DNA from: Asanoa sp. WMMD1127
GTDB lineage: Bacteria; Actinomycetota; Actinomycetes; Mycobacteriales; Micromonosporaceae
DNA length: 64,000 bases
Assembly: GCF_029626225.1 (NCBI RefSeq)
Contig: NZ_JARUBP010000001.1
Coordinates: 1,302,001 to 1,366,000, forward strand
Direction of reading: 5' to 3'
The notes under the pieces were generated by a model. That model worked only from the letters and a program-made list of their open reading frames with translations. It did no database searches and had not been told where the DNA came from. Positions 35,162 to 44,189 of the stretch are shown one piece after another; position 1 is the stretch's first letter, and each line of letters begins with the position of its first letter. Both the position numbers and the translations under genes were made by a program.

Positions 35162-35782
35162 TCACAAGGCTAGCTGGAGCAAGCCCGGAAGCGCCGCCGA
35201 GAATTCCCGGAGATCGGTCAGAACCAACCGGGCGCCGGCCGTCTCCAGCTCTTCGGCGGAACACGGGCCGGTGGGGACACCGACGCCAGGGACGCCGGCG
35301 GTACGGGCGGCCACCATGTCGGCGACGTGGTCTCCCACGTAGACCCCGCAGCCGTGCGCGGTGATCGCCGTCGCCTTGCCCTCGGCGAACAGGTCGCCGG
35401 CGACCGCGTCCACGGCGAGGCCGAGCTGGCGCAGGTGCAGCTCGGCCAACCGGCCCAGCTTCGACGTGACCACCACCACACGGCCGCCGAGCTCGTGCAC
35501 GGCGTCGACGGCGGCCCGGGCGCCCGGCAGCAGGACGGTCGGTTCGATGGCGTGCACCTCGTACAGCGCGCGGTAGGTCGTGACCGCTTCCTCGAGCTCG
35601 GCCGGCGGGAACCAGTTGGCCAGCTCGGTCCGCAGCGGTGGGCCGAGCCGCGCGATCGCGGCCTGGTCATCCACATAGGTCCCGGTGACGGCGGTCAGCT
35701 CGCGGAAGGTGGCGGCGATGCCGGCGCGGGTGTCGGCGAGGGTCATGTCGAAGTCGAAGCCGACCGCTGGGGTGGTGATCAC
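35162..35782 (-). CDS. HAD family hydrolase (phosphoglycolate phosphatase-like)
   Basis: 206 residues. HAD motifs are complete: I GFDFDMTLADT, II VVVVTSK, III lysine in AEGKATA, IV VYVGDHVADMVAA, with a helical cap between. It is a Mg-dependent phosphatase, probably acting on small phosphorylated metabolites. GTG 35782 is the nearest plausible start; Shine-Dalgarno is weak (GGGCAG). It lies upstream of the cold-shock gene on the same strand and is divergent from the helicase-associated gene at 35842. Confidence 0.9.
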   Translation of the reverse strand: MITTPAVGFDFDMTLADTRAGIAATFRELTAVTGTYVDDQAAIARLGPPLRTELANWFPPAELEEAVTTYRALYEVHAIEPTVLLPGARAAVDAVHELGGRVVVVTSKLGRLAELHLRQLGLAVDAVAGDLFAEGKATAITAHGCGVYVGDHVADMVAARTAGVPGVGVPTGPCSAEELETAGARLVLTDLREFSAALPGLLQLAL

Positions 35783-35841
35783 CTGCCCGATAGTCGCACA
35801 CGCTCGGCGCACGCTGGCCGGCCGTATAGCGTGGGAAGGCG

Positions 35842-38259
35842 ATGACCACCATGCTTGTCGACCATCTCCGGTCGCTGCCCGACGAGACGCTCGCGGCGTT
35901 GCTGCGCATGCGTCCCGATCTGGTCGTCCCCGTGCCGTCCGACCTCAACGCGCTCGCCCTGCGCGCCCAGTCGCGGATGTCGATCGCGCGCGTGCTCGAC
36001 GGCTTCGACCGGTTCACGCTGGAAATCCTCGACGCGGCCCGGCTGAGCCGTGGGAGCGACGACGGCACGACGAGCATCGAGGCGATCTTCAACCTGGCGT
36101 CCGGGGTCGACCGCCAGCTCACCCGGGCGGCGATCGACCGGCTGCGCGCCAGGTTCGTGCTCTACGGGCCGGAGAACGCGCTGGCCATCGCGACCGGCGT
36201 CGACGAGGTGTCCTCGCCGTACCCGGTGGGTCTCGGCCGGCCCGCCGCCCTGCTCGACGCGTCCGCCGCGGAGCTCGTGGCCGACCCGGCCCGGCTGCGC
36301 CGCACCGTGCTGGCCGCGCCGCCGCAGGCCCGGGCCGTGCTCGACCGGCTCGCCGCCGGGCCGCCGGTCGGCACGTTGGCCGGCGGTGGGGACGCCGGCT
36401 CCCCGGTGCGCTGGCTGGTCGACAACGCGCTGCTCGTGGCCGTGCCCACCGGCGGCTTCGAGCTCCCGCGCGAGGTCGGCCTGCTGCTGCGCCGCGAGAC
36501 CGGCCCGCTCGGCACGCTGCACCCGGCCCCGCCGGCGCTGGGTGCGGCCGCCCGCGAGCCCAAGGCCGCCGACTCGGCCGGCGCCGGCCAGGCGATGGAC
36601 GCGGTGCGGCACACCGAGGCGCTGCTGCTGGCGCTCGAGGCCGAGCCGGCCACCGTGCTGCGCTCCGGCGGGCTCGGCGTGCGCGAGCTGCGCCGGCTGG
36701 CCCGGTCCGCCGGTGTCGACGACGGGATCGCGGCCACGCTGCTGGAGGCCGCGTACGCCGCCGGTCTGGTCGGTGAGGCCGAGGCGCACGCCGCGCCGGT
36801 CGGCCGGCCCGCGCCCGAGACCCAGGTGCTGCCGACCGCCCGCTTCGACGCCTGGCGGGCCTCGTCGATCGCGCGGCGCTGGACCGACCTCGCGACGGCC
36901 TGGCTCACCATGACCCGCCAGCCCGGCCTGGTCGGGCAGCGCGACGAGCGGGACCGACCGATCACCGTGCTGGCGCCCGAGGTCGAGCGGTCCGGGGCGC
37001 CCGCGACCCGGCGCACGGTGCTGGGCATCCTGGCCGGCCAGCCACCGGGCACCGCGCCGACCGCCGACGAGCTGCTAGCCCGCCTCGACTGGGAGGCGCC
37101 GCGGCGCACCCGGGGGCGGGAGGGCGCTTATCGCGAGGTGCTCACCGAGGCCGCGCTGCTCGGCGTCACCGGCCTGGGCGCGCTGACGGCACCGGGCCGG
37201 GCGTTGCTCGCGGACGACGCCGCCGAGCTGGGCCACGACGAGCGGGCCGCGGCCGACCCGCTCGGCATGCGGGCCGAGGGCGACCGGGCACCCGACGATC
37301 CGCCGAGCGCGATCAAGGTGCTCGACGCGCTGCTGCCCGCGCCGGTCGACCATTTCCTGCTGCAGGCCGACCTGAGCGTCGTCGTGCCCGGGCCGCCGGA
37401 GCCGGAGTTGGCCGCCGAGCTCGAGGTGGTCGCGGAACCCGAGTCGGCCGGCGGCGCCAGCGTCTATCGGGTGACCCCGGAGGCGGTGCGGCACGCGCTC
37501 GACACCGGCTTCGCGGCCGACGATTTGCACGCCCTGTTCCGCCGCCGGTCGCGCACGCCGGTGCCGCAGGCGCTGACCTACATGATCGATGACGTGGCCC
37601 GCCGCCACGGCGGCCTGCGCGTCGGCGGGGCCGGCTCCTACCTGCGCAGCGACGACGAGGCGCTGGTGGCCGAAGTGCTCGCCGACCGGCGGCTGGCCAC
37701 GCTGGGGCTGCGCAAGCTGGCGCCGACGGTGCTGGTCACGCCGATGCCCAGCAACCGGCTCCTCCAGGAGCTGCGGGAGGCCGGCTACGCACCGGTGCCC
37801 GAGGACGCGACCGGCGCGACCGTACGCAGCCGGGCCAAGGTGCGCCGCGCGCCGGCCCGCGGCACCGGGTTGGCCCGGCTCGGCGCGGCCGGCGCGGTCG
37901 ACGCGATCGCCGGCGTCCAGCTGACCCCGCCGCGGCTGCTCGGCATCGTGGAGTCGATTCGGCGTGGAGACGCGGCGGCCCGCACCGCCCGCCGGGCGCC
38001 GGCGGCGGTCCGCCGCACCGGCAACGGCTCGGGCCCGGTAGCGGTGCAGACCCACACCCAGGCGCTGGCGGTGCTGCAACAGGCGATCCGCGACAAGGCG
38101 CTGGTCTGGGTCGGCTACGTCGACGCCCACGGCGCCACCATGTCGCGCCTGGTTCGCCCGGTCTCGATCGGCGCGGGCTATCTGCGGGCCGAGGACGAGC
38201 GCACCGAGATGCTGCACACCTTCGCCCTCCACCGCATCAGCGCCGCCGTCCTCGACTAG
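35842..38259 (+). CDS. Helicase-associated domain protein (XPB-partner type)
   Basis: 805 residues, soluble. The N-terminal helices (MLVDHLRSLPDETLAALLRMRPDLV) and the C-terminal region (LLQADLSVVVPGPPEPELAAELEVVAEPES, LVWVGYVDAHGATMSRLVRPVSI) match the actinobacterial helicase-associated family with a Helicase_C_3/XPB-like domain (Rv0862c-like). No Walker motifs are present, so it is not itself an ATPase. In mycobacteria it lies beside XPB; here XPB is 4.2 kb downstream on the same strand, separated by an ABC exporter, a transpeptidase and a minisatellite. It may be a partner of XPB in DNA repair. ATG 35842 follows GGGAAGG. Confidence 0.85.
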   Translation: MTTMLVDHLRSLPDETLAALLRMRPDLVVPVPSDLNALALRAQSRMSIARVLDGFDRFTLEILDAARLSRGSDDGTTSIEAIFNLASGVDRQLTRAAIDRLRARFVLYGPENALAIATGVDEVSSPYPVGLGRPAALLDASAAELVADPARLRRTVLAAPPQARAVLDRLAAGPPVGTLAGGGDAGSPVRWLVDNALLVAVPTGGFELPREVGLLLRRETGPLGTLHPAPPALGAAAREPKAADSAGAGQAMDAVRHTEALLLALEAEPATVLRSGGLGVRELRRLARSAGVDDGIAATLLEAAYAAGLVGEAEAHAAPVGRPAPETQVLPTARFDAWRASSIARRWTDLATAWLTMTRQPGLVGQRDERDRPITVLAPEVERSGAPATRRTVLGILAGQPPGTAPTADELLARLDWEAPRRTRGREGAYREVLTEAALLGVTGLGALTAPGRALLADDAAELGHDERAAADPLGMRAEGDRAPDDPPSAIKVLDALLPAPVDHFLLQADLSVVVPGPPEPELAAELEVVAEPESAGGASVYRVTPEAVRHALDTGFAADDLHALFRRRSRTPVPQALTYMIDDVARRHGGLRVGGAGSYLRSDDEALVAEVLADRRLATLGLRKLAPTVLVTPMPSNRLLQELREAGYAPVPEDATGATVRSRAKVRRAPARGTGLARLGAAGAVDAIAGVQLTPPRLLGIVESIRRGDAAARTARRAPAAVRRTGNGSGPVAVQTHTQALAVLQQAIRDKALVWVGYVDAHGATMSRLVRPVSIGAGYLRAEDERTEMLHTFALHRISAAVLD

Positions 38260-38271
38260 CTCGCGCTGCGC

Positions 38272-38550
38272 GACCCAGCCACCGCGGACCCGGCCACCGC
38301 GCGGACCCAGCCACCGCGCGGACCCAGCCACCGCGAACCCGGCCACCGCGGGGACCCAGCCACCGCGCGGGCCCGGCCACCGCAGACCCGGCCGACGCGC
38401 GGAACCCAGCCACCGCAGACCCGGCCACCGCGGACCCAGCCACCGCGCGGACCCGGCCAACGCGCGGACCCAGCCACCGCGGACACGGTCAACGCGCGGA
38501 CCCAGCCAACGCGCGGACCCGGCCACCGCGCGGGCCCGGCCGCGGTTCGG
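38272..38550. repeat. Minisatellite: 17 tandem copies of a 15/17-bp unit
   Basis: This gene-free stretch is made of 17 head-to-tail copies of a unit of the form ACCC(A/G)GCCACCGCG(CG)G, mostly 15 or 17 bp, the difference being one CG dinucleotide. Copies alternate A and G at one position and drift at others. It fills the space between the stops of two convergent genes (38259 and 38577). In one frame it would read as repeats of Gly-Trp/Val-Ala-Gly, but no start or ribosome site supports expression. CRISPR is excluded: no spacers. Confidence 0.92.
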
Positions 38551-38576
38551 CGGCCGGGCACCGAAGCGGGTTGGCG

Positions 38577-40466
38577 TCAGTCGCGGGCCGCGACCAGGCG
38601 GATCGCGGGGGTGCGGGTGGCCGACAGCGTGGTGAGCACGCTGGTCAGGCCGACCACCACCACGCTGAGCGCGACCACACCGCCGAGCATCGTCCAGGGA
38701 ACACTCACGACGCTCACGCCGACCAGGTCCTTGACCGCGGACGCCATCCCCAGCACGCTGCCCGTCGCGGCCAGCACCCCCAGCAGCACGCCGATCGCGA
38801 CCACGGCCAGCGACTCCGCCAGCGCCGAGACCACCACCTGGCCCCGGGTCAGGCCGGTGACGCGGGCGGCCGCGAACTCGGCCCGGCGGTCGGACGCGGC
38901 GATCACCACCGCGTTGGCCATCGCGATCACCGTGTAGACCATCGCCATGCCGATCAGGGCCACCATGATGTGGTCGCTGATCTCCTGTTGCTCGGAGCTG
39001 TAGGCGTCGACCCACTGCGCGGCCGTCGACACCTGGCCGAGCCCGGCGAGGCCGGCCGCCGCCGCGGCCGGATCGTCCGCCCGCACCACGTAGTCGCGGG
39101 GTCCGGCCGGCATCAGGTCGGCCGGCAGCAACGCGGCCGGGCCGGCCAACGTCTCGGGCAGCAACGCGACCACCCGCAGCTCCGCCGGGCCGCCCTCGAT
39201 GCGCACCGGCACGTGGTCGCCGACCCGCCAACCGGTGGCCGCGCTCGGCGTCAACGCGATCGTCGCGCCGTGCAGGTCGGCCAGCGCACCGGCAGTCGGC
39301 GTCACCCGGTGAGTCTCCACATAGGCAGCCGGATCGACGGCGATGCCGTTGGTGGACTCCCACTCGAGACCGTCCTCGTCGGCCTCGCCGATCTCGAAGC
39401 CGACCGGCGCCTCCTCGGAGACGGCGGCCACGCCCGGCACCGCGGCGACCTGCTCACCCAGCGGCCGGTCGGCGGCGAGCACGTAATCGGCCCGCAGGTC
39501 GCGGACGATCTCGCCCCGGCCGGCCTCCGACAGCGTGCCGGTCATGCCGGCCATGCCGACGACGAAGGCCACCAGCACCATGATCGGGGCGGCGGTGGAG
39601 GCGCTGCGGCGTACGCCGGTGCGCAGGTTGGCGTGCGCGAGCCCGCCCAGCCGGCCCCGGAACAGCGCCCCGAACGGCGCCGCGACCAGCGGGACGACCA
39701 GCGGCGCGAACAGCGCGAACGCGGTGACCAGGGTGAACGTGGCGTTGACGGACAGCGGCAGCGCCCCGTCACCGCCGACGGCCGGCACCAGGATCAGCAG
39801 CGCGATGCTGCCGGCGAGGAAGAACAGGCCGAACACCCAGCGGGACGCGGTCATCACCTTCGCGGCCGCCCCGAGGTCGCGCAGCGCCTCCAGCGGGCGC
39901 ACCCGGGACGCCCGGCGCGACGCGGCCAGCACGCCGAGCACCGCCACCCCGATGCCGGTGCCCACCGACACCCAGACGATCCAGGAGCGCCACTCGCCGG
40001 TGAAGCCGGGCGGCGCGAGCTCGAACGAGGTCAGCATCCGACCCTGCAGCCGCATCACGGGCAGGCCGAGAACCACGCCGAGGGCGGAGCCGATCACGCC
40101 GAGCAGCAGCGCCTCGCCGACCAGCAGCGTGCGCACCTGGCCGCGGCCCGCGCCGGTCAGCCGGAGCAGGGCCAGGTCACGGCGCCGCTGCGCCACGGTG
40201 AACGCGAACGTGGAGCTCACGACGAAGATCGCCACGAAGAAGGCGAGGCCGAGGGTCATGCCGAGCAGCGTGATCGCCGCCGTGTAGCCGTCGTTGATCG
40301 CGCGGGCCTCGGCCGCCGGCAGCCCGGGCGGCGCCTTCGCGGTGGCCGCCGAGACCAGTGTCAGCAGCGACGACTGCACCAGCGCGACACCCAGGCAGAC
40401 CGTGATGATCGCGCCGAGGAAGACCGGCCAGCGGTCGCGGAACGTACGCAACGCCATCAGCAGCAC
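38577..40466 (-). CDS. FtsX-type ABC transporter permease
   Basis: 629 residues. Two FtsX permease modules: an N-terminal half with spans and RRRDLALLRLTGAGRGQVRTLLVGEALLLG, and a C-terminal half with RRAEFAAARVTGLTRGQVVVSALAESLAVVAIG, separated by a ~200-residue extracytoplasmic region. It is the MacB/LolE-like type of ABC permease, which works as a mechanotransmitter for efflux or lipoprotein handling. GTG 40466 follows GGGAGGG within the ATPase gene end. It pairs with the ATPase gene at 40470-41213, 3 bp away. Confidence 0.92.
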   Translation of the reverse strand: MLLMALRTFRDRWPVFLGAIITVCLGVALVQSSLLTLVSAATAKAPPGLPAAEARAINDGYTAAITLLGMTLGLAFFVAIFVVSSTFAFTVAQRRRDLALLRLTGAGRGQVRTLLVGEALLLGVIGSALGVVLGLPVMRLQGRMLTSFELAPPGFTGEWRSWIVWVSVGTGIGVAVLGVLAASRRASRVRPLEALRDLGAAAKVMTASRWVFGLFFLAGSIALLILVPAVGGDGALPLSVNATFTLVTAFALFAPLVVPLVAAPFGALFRGRLGGLAHANLRTGVRRSASTAAPIMVLVAFVVGMAGMTGTLSEAGRGEIVRDLRADYVLAADRPLGEQVAAVPGVAAVSEEAPVGFEIGEADEDGLEWESTNGIAVDPAAYVETHRVTPTAGALADLHGATIALTPSAATGWRVGDHVPVRIEGGPAELRVVALLPETLAGPAALLPADLMPAGPRDYVVRADDPAAAAAGLAGLGQVSTAAQWVDAYSSEQQEISDHIMVALIGMAMVYTVIAMANAVVIAASDRRAEFAAARVTGLTRGQVVVSALAESLAVVAIGVLLGVLAATGSVLGMASAVKDLVGVSVVSVPWTMLGGVVALSVVVVGLTSVLTTLSATRTPAIRLVAARD

Positions 40467-40469
40467 GGC

Positions 40470-41213
40470 TCAGCCCTCCCATCGGGCGAGCCGGTCGGCG
40501 ACCTGCCGGGTGGTCGGCCGGTCCAGCGTGTCGACCACCCGCCCGTCGCCGAGGAAGACCACCCGGTCGGCGCTCGCGGCGGCGGCCGGATCGTGGGTGA
40601 CCATGACGATCGTCTGCCCGCTGCCGTCGACCATCGCCCGCAGCATGCGCAGCACCGTGCGCGCGGACGTGGTGTCGAGGGCGCCGGTCGGCTCGTCGGC
40701 GAAGAGCACCGCCGGCTTGGTGACCATCGCGCGGGCGATCGCGACCCGCTGCTGCTGGCCGCCGGACAGCTCGGCCGGGCGGTGCCGCACGCGGTCGCCG
40801 AGGCCGACGGCGTCGAGCACGTCGCGCACCTCGCGCCGGCGCGGTCGACGGCCGGCGAGCCGCAGCGGCATCGCCACGTTCTGCTCGGCGGTCAGCGCGC
40901 CGATGAGGTTGAAACTCTGGAAGACGAAGCCCACGACGGTACGGCGCAGCCGGGTCAGCTCGGCATCGGAGGCGTCGGTGATGTCCTGGCCGGCGATGGC
41001 GACCCGGCCGGCCGAGACCCGCTCGAGCCCGGCGGCGCAGTGCAGCAGCGTCGACTTGCCGGACCCGGAGGGGCCCATCACCGCCGTCCACGAGCCCGCC
41101 GGAAACGAGATGTCCACATTGTCCAGTGCGCGCACGGTCGCGGTCCGCGCCCCGTACACCCGGGTGACTCCCTGAAGTTCGACCGCCGACGCGGTCGTGA
41201 CCATCGTGTCCAC
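40470..41213 (-). CDS. ABC transporter ATP-binding protein, MacB/LolD type
   Basis: 247 residues. Walker A GPSGSGKST (47-55), Q-loop in FVFQSFNLIGALTAEQNV, signature LSGGQQQR, Walker B VLFADEPTGALDT with the H-loop VMVTHDP. It energises the adjacent FtsX permease. Start GTG 41213 or ATG 41204; neither has a good Shine-Dalgarno. Upstream, at 41262-41280, is a sequence loosely resembling an iron box. Confidence 0.93.
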   Translation of the reverse strand: MDTMVTTASAVELQGVTRVYGARTATVRALDNVDISFPAGSWTAVMGPSGSGKSTLLHCAAGLERVSAGRVAIAGQDITDASDAELTRLRRTVVGFVFQSFNLIGALTAEQNVAMPLRLAGRRPRRREVRDVLDAVGLGDRVRHRPAELSGGQQQRVAIARAMVTKPAVLFADEPTGALDTTSARTVLRMLRAMVDGSGQTIVMVTHDPAAAASADRVVFLGDGRVVDTLDRPTTRQVADRLARWEG

Positions 41214-41283
41214 GCCACCAATTCCACCGGTCGGAGCGCCGCGAATCAGTCACGCGGACCGGCCTCTTGGGGGTAGGGCTGAC

Positions 41284-41499
41284 CTAACCGCGGGCGCGCC
41301 GGATGCTGCCGACGATCGAAATGATCAGCAGCGTGGCGAAGCCGGTGCCGGCGGACTCGCCGATCGAGTTGATCAGGCCTTGCCGCTGCACCAGCCAGCC
41401 GTAGAGGAACCAGGCGAGGAGCAGCACGGCGATCAACGCGTACGAGACGACGGTCAGCCGGGAGACCGGCGCCGCCTGGTCGGGCTCATCGATGGCCAT
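41284..41499 (-). CDS. Small two-span membrane protein
   Basis: 71 residues with two hydrophobic segments (VVSYALIAVLLLAWFLYGWLV and TGFATLLIISIVGSI) and a basic C-terminus (RRARG). No family recognised. It is in line with the ABC exporter genes and could be an accessory subunit, but the 70-bp gap to the ATPase gene leaves that open. ATG 41499 has only a weak ribosome site. Confidence 0.65.
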   Translation of the reverse strand: MAIDEPDQAAPVSRLTVVSYALIAVLLLAWFLYGWLVQRQGLINSIGESAGTGFATLLIISIVGSIRRARG

Positions 41500-41531
41500 T
41501 CACAAAGCGTGACATCGATCCGCCTCGGCGG

Positions 41532-42368
41532 CTAGGTGCCGGGGCGCCGCCCGTACACGTGGACCGGGGTGCCGTTCTTGCCCATGTCCCACAGTTTGCG
41601 GGCGTCGGACGGGAGCAGGTTGACGCAGCCGTGCGAGCCGATCGCCATGTTGTGGATGTAGGTGGTGGTCTCGTGGAAGCCCATCCCTGCGGTGAAGTGC
41701 TGCCAGTAGGGCAACCACACCTCGTACGGGTCGGACCACTCCTTGATGTTGCGGAAGTTGACCTTGTAGTTGCCGGCCGGGGTCTGGAAGCCGCCCGCCA
41801 TGCCGGTGCGGGTCACCGTCGGCCCGAGCACCACCTTGCCGCCGCGGATGGCCAGCACGGTCTGGTTGGTCAGGTCGACGCAGAAGGTGAGCCCCGAGCC
41901 GGCGCGGCACTTTCGCGGGTCGGTGGCGGCGATGCGCTTCGCCACACTGGCGGTGGTCGGCCCGGCGCGGCCCTCGGCCGGCTGGATGCCGAAGCGCCGC
42001 TGGAACGCCTTGATCGCCTTGCAGTCCGCAGCCGACTGCTTGCCGTCGATGACGATCGTCCCGAACGTGCCCAGGTCGGCGAGCGCGGTCTCGACCTCGC
42101 GCTGCCGCTCACCCGTTGGGCACCCGGCCGGCTTGGGCTTCGGCTTCGCCGCGGGCTTGGGCTTTTGGGTGGTTTGGCGGGGTTTAGGAGTCGGTGTGGT
42201 CGGGTCCGGCGGGCCGCTCGCCCCCGTTCCGCCCGTCGCGCTCACCGGCACCGGCTCCCCGCCCGTCGCCGTTGGTTGCGACGGCGCGAACGTGCACGCG
42301 CCGGCACCGACCACCGTGACGACAGCGACGGCAACGAGACGCATGGTCGTTGAGCGCACACCGTGCAT
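41532..42368 (-). CDS. L,D-transpeptidase lipoprotein
   Basis: 278 residues. The N-terminus has a lipoprotein signal with Cys25 after VVGAGA. A Pro/Lys/Thr-rich wall-spanning linker follows, then a peptidoglycan-binding-like helical domain (AIKAFQRRFGIQPAEGRAGPTTASVAKRI, in two segments) and a YkuD catalytic domain with GFHETTTYIHNM and SHGCVNLLPSDA, in which Cys248 is the nucleophile. It forms 3-3 cross-links in peptidoglycan outside the cell. GGGGAGGG lies 4 nt before ATG 42368. It is divergent from XPB. Confidence 0.93.
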   Translation of the reverse strand: MHGVRSTTMRLVAVAVVTVVGAGACTFAPSQPTATGGEPVPVSATGGTGASGPPDPTTPTPKPRQTTQKPKPAAKPKPKPAGCPTGERQREVETALADLGTFGTIVIDGKQSAADCKAIKAFQRRFGIQPAEGRAGPTTASVAKRIAATDPRKCRAGSGLTFCVDLTNQTVLAIRGGKVVLGPTVTRTGMAGGFQTPAGNYKVNFRNIKEWSDPYEVWLPYWQHFTAGMGFHETTTYIHNMAIGSHGCVNLLPSDARKLWDMGKNGTPVHVYGRRPGT

Positions 42369-42509
42369 CGAGCCCTCCCCAGAGCTGTCGTCGCTACATA
42401 GACGTACGGCAACCCGGGATGGTTGCGGATCCCTTCACCTTTTCTTCGGGCACCCAGCTTCCGTGCAACACTGGAGGGTCGCCTTCCAGACCTTTCGGGG
42501 AGTGCCCGC

Positions 42510-44150
42510 GTGAACGACGGCCCGTTGATCGTCCAGTCCGACAAGACCCTGCTGCTCGAGGTCGACCACCCCGACGCGCTCGCCTGCCGGATGGCCATCG
42601 CGCCGTTCGCCGAGCTCGAACGCTCCCCCGAACACGTGCACACCTATCGGCTGACCCCGCTCGGCCTGTGGAACGCGCGCGCCGCCGGCCACGACGCCGA
42701 GGGCGTGGTCGACGCGCTGATCAAATATTCCCGCTACCCGGTGCCGCACGCGCTGCTGGTCGACGTCGCCGAGACGATGGACCGCTACGGCCGGCTGCAG
42801 CTGGTCAACCACCCCACCCACGGCCTCGTGCTGCATGCCACCGACCGGGTGGTGCTGATCGAGGTGGCCAAGAGCAAGAAGCTGGCCGGGATGCTCGGCG
42901 CCAAGCTCGACGACGACACCATGGTCGTGCACCCGTCGGAGCGGGGCCGGCTCAAGCAGGCGCTGCTCAAGCTCGGTTGGCCGGCGGAAGACCTGGCCGG
43001 CTACGTCGACGGCGAGGCGCACCAGATCGACCTCGCCCAGGACGGCTGGCACCTGCGGTCCTACCAGGAAGAGGCGGTGCAGTCGTTCTGGGCCGGCGGC
43101 TCGGGCGTCGTGGTGCTCCCCTGTGGCGCCGGCAAGACGCTGGTCGGCGCGGCCGCGATGGCCGAGGCCAAGGCGACCACGCTGATCCTGGTCACCAACA
43201 CCGTCGCGGGGCGGCAGTGGAAGCGGGAGCTGATCGCCCGCACGTCGCTGACCGAGGAGGAGATCGGCGAATACTCGGGCGAGCGCAAGGAGATCCGCCC
43301 GGTCACGATCGCCACCTACCAGGTGCTGACCACGCGGCGCGGCGGCCAGTTCAGCCACCTCGACCTGTTCGGCGCCCGCGACTGGGGTCTGGTCATCTAC
43401 GACGAGGTGCACCTGCTGCCCGCGCCGATCTTCCGGTTCACCGCCGACCTCCAGGCCCGCCGGCGGCTCGGCCTGACCGCGACCCTGGTCCGCGAGGACG
43501 GCCGCGAGGGCGACGTGTTCTCGCTGATCGGCCCGAAGCGCTACGACGCCCCGTGGAAGGACATCGAGGCCCAGGGCTGGATCGCCCCAGCCGAGTGCAC
43601 CGAGGTGCGGGTCACCCTCACCGACGAGGAGCGCATGTCGTACGCGACGGCGGAGACCGACGAGCGCTACCGGGCCGCCGCGACGGCGCGCACCAAGCTG
43701 CCGGTCGTGCGCGCGCTGGTCGACAAGCACAAGGGCGACCAGATCCTGGTGATCGGGGCCTACATCGAGCAGCTGCACCAGATCGGCGACTACCTCGACG
43801 CGCCGATCGTGCAGGGCGCCACCACCAACAAGGAGCGCGAGCGGCTCTTCGACGCGTTCCGCTCCGGCGAGATCCCGACGCTGGTCATCTCGAAGGTCGG
43901 CAACTTCTCCATCGACCTGCCCGAGGCGGCGGTGGCGATCCAGGTGTCGGGCACGTTCGGCTCCCGGCAGGAAGAGGCGCAGCGGCTGGGCCGGGTGCTG
44001 CGCCCCAAGTCCGACGGGCGGCAGGCGCACTTCTACACCGTGGTGTCCCGCGACACGATCGACACCGAGTACGCCGCCCACCGGCAGCGATTCCTGGCCG
44101 AGCAAGGCTACGCCTACACGATCGTGGACGCCGACGACGTGCTCGCCTGA
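42510..44150 (+). CDS. DNA repair helicase XPB (ERCC3-like)
   Basis: 546 residues. SF2 helicase with Walker A PCGAGKT (204-210), DEVH box (298-301), motif III LTATL and motif VI QRLGRVLR. The N-terminal ~180 residues are the XPB damage-recognition-like domain. It is a 3'-5' DNA helicase in nucleotide excision repair or transcription-linked repair; bacterial XPB is common in actinobacteria. GTG 42510 has GGGGAG 7 nt upstream. It precedes the protease-NACHT gene by 39 bp on the same strand but that gene has its own candidate promoter. Confidence 0.95.
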   Translation: MNDGPLIVQSDKTLLLEVDHPDALACRMAIAPFAELERSPEHVHTYRLTPLGLWNARAAGHDAEGVVDALIKYSRYPVPHALLVDVAETMDRYGRLQLVNHPTHGLVLHATDRVVLIEVAKSKKLAGMLGAKLDDDTMVVHPSERGRLKQALLKLGWPAEDLAGYVDGEAHQIDLAQDGWHLRSYQEEAVQSFWAGGSGVVVLPCGAGKTLVGAAAMAEAKATTLILVTNTVAGRQWKRELIARTSLTEEEIGEYSGERKEIRPVTIATYQVLTTRRGGQFSHLDLFGARDWGLVIYDEVHLLPAPIFRFTADLQARRRLGLTATLVREDGREGDVFSLIGPKRYDAPWKDIEAQGWIAPAECTEVRVTLTDEERMSYATAETDERYRAAATARTKLPVVRALVDKHKGDQILVIGAYIEQLHQIGDYLDAPIVQGATTNKERERLFDAFRSGEIPTLVISKVGNFSIDLPEAAVAIQVSGTFGSRQEEAQRLGRVLRPKSDGRQAHFYTVVSRDTIDTEYAAHRQRFLAEQGYAYTIVDADDVLA

Positions 44151-44152
44151 TA

Positions 44153-44182
44153 TCGACAACGGGCGGGCCGGCTCGCCAGAAT
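44153..44182 (+). promoter_or_regulatory. Candidate promoter of the trypsin-NACHT gene
   Basis: TCGACA (-35 like) at 44153-44158, an 18-bp spacer, and CAGAAT (-10 like) at 44177-44182. The -10 ends 7 nt before GTG 44190 and no Shine-Dalgarno is present, so the message is probably leaderless. The first base of the -35 box lies just after the XPB stop. Confidence 0.45.
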
Positions 44183-44189
44183 CACTGGC

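Noticed and set aside
38272-38550. Possible CRISPR array
   Set aside because: Units are contiguous with no unique spacers and vary in length; it is a tandem minisatellite.
38571-41276. A 901-codon open frame on the + strand opposite the FtsX permease and ATPase genes
   Set aside because: It is an antisense frame kept open by GC-rich codon bias. Its translation is low-complexity (Gln, His, Arg, Gly) with no domain, while the minus strand has clear ABC motifs.
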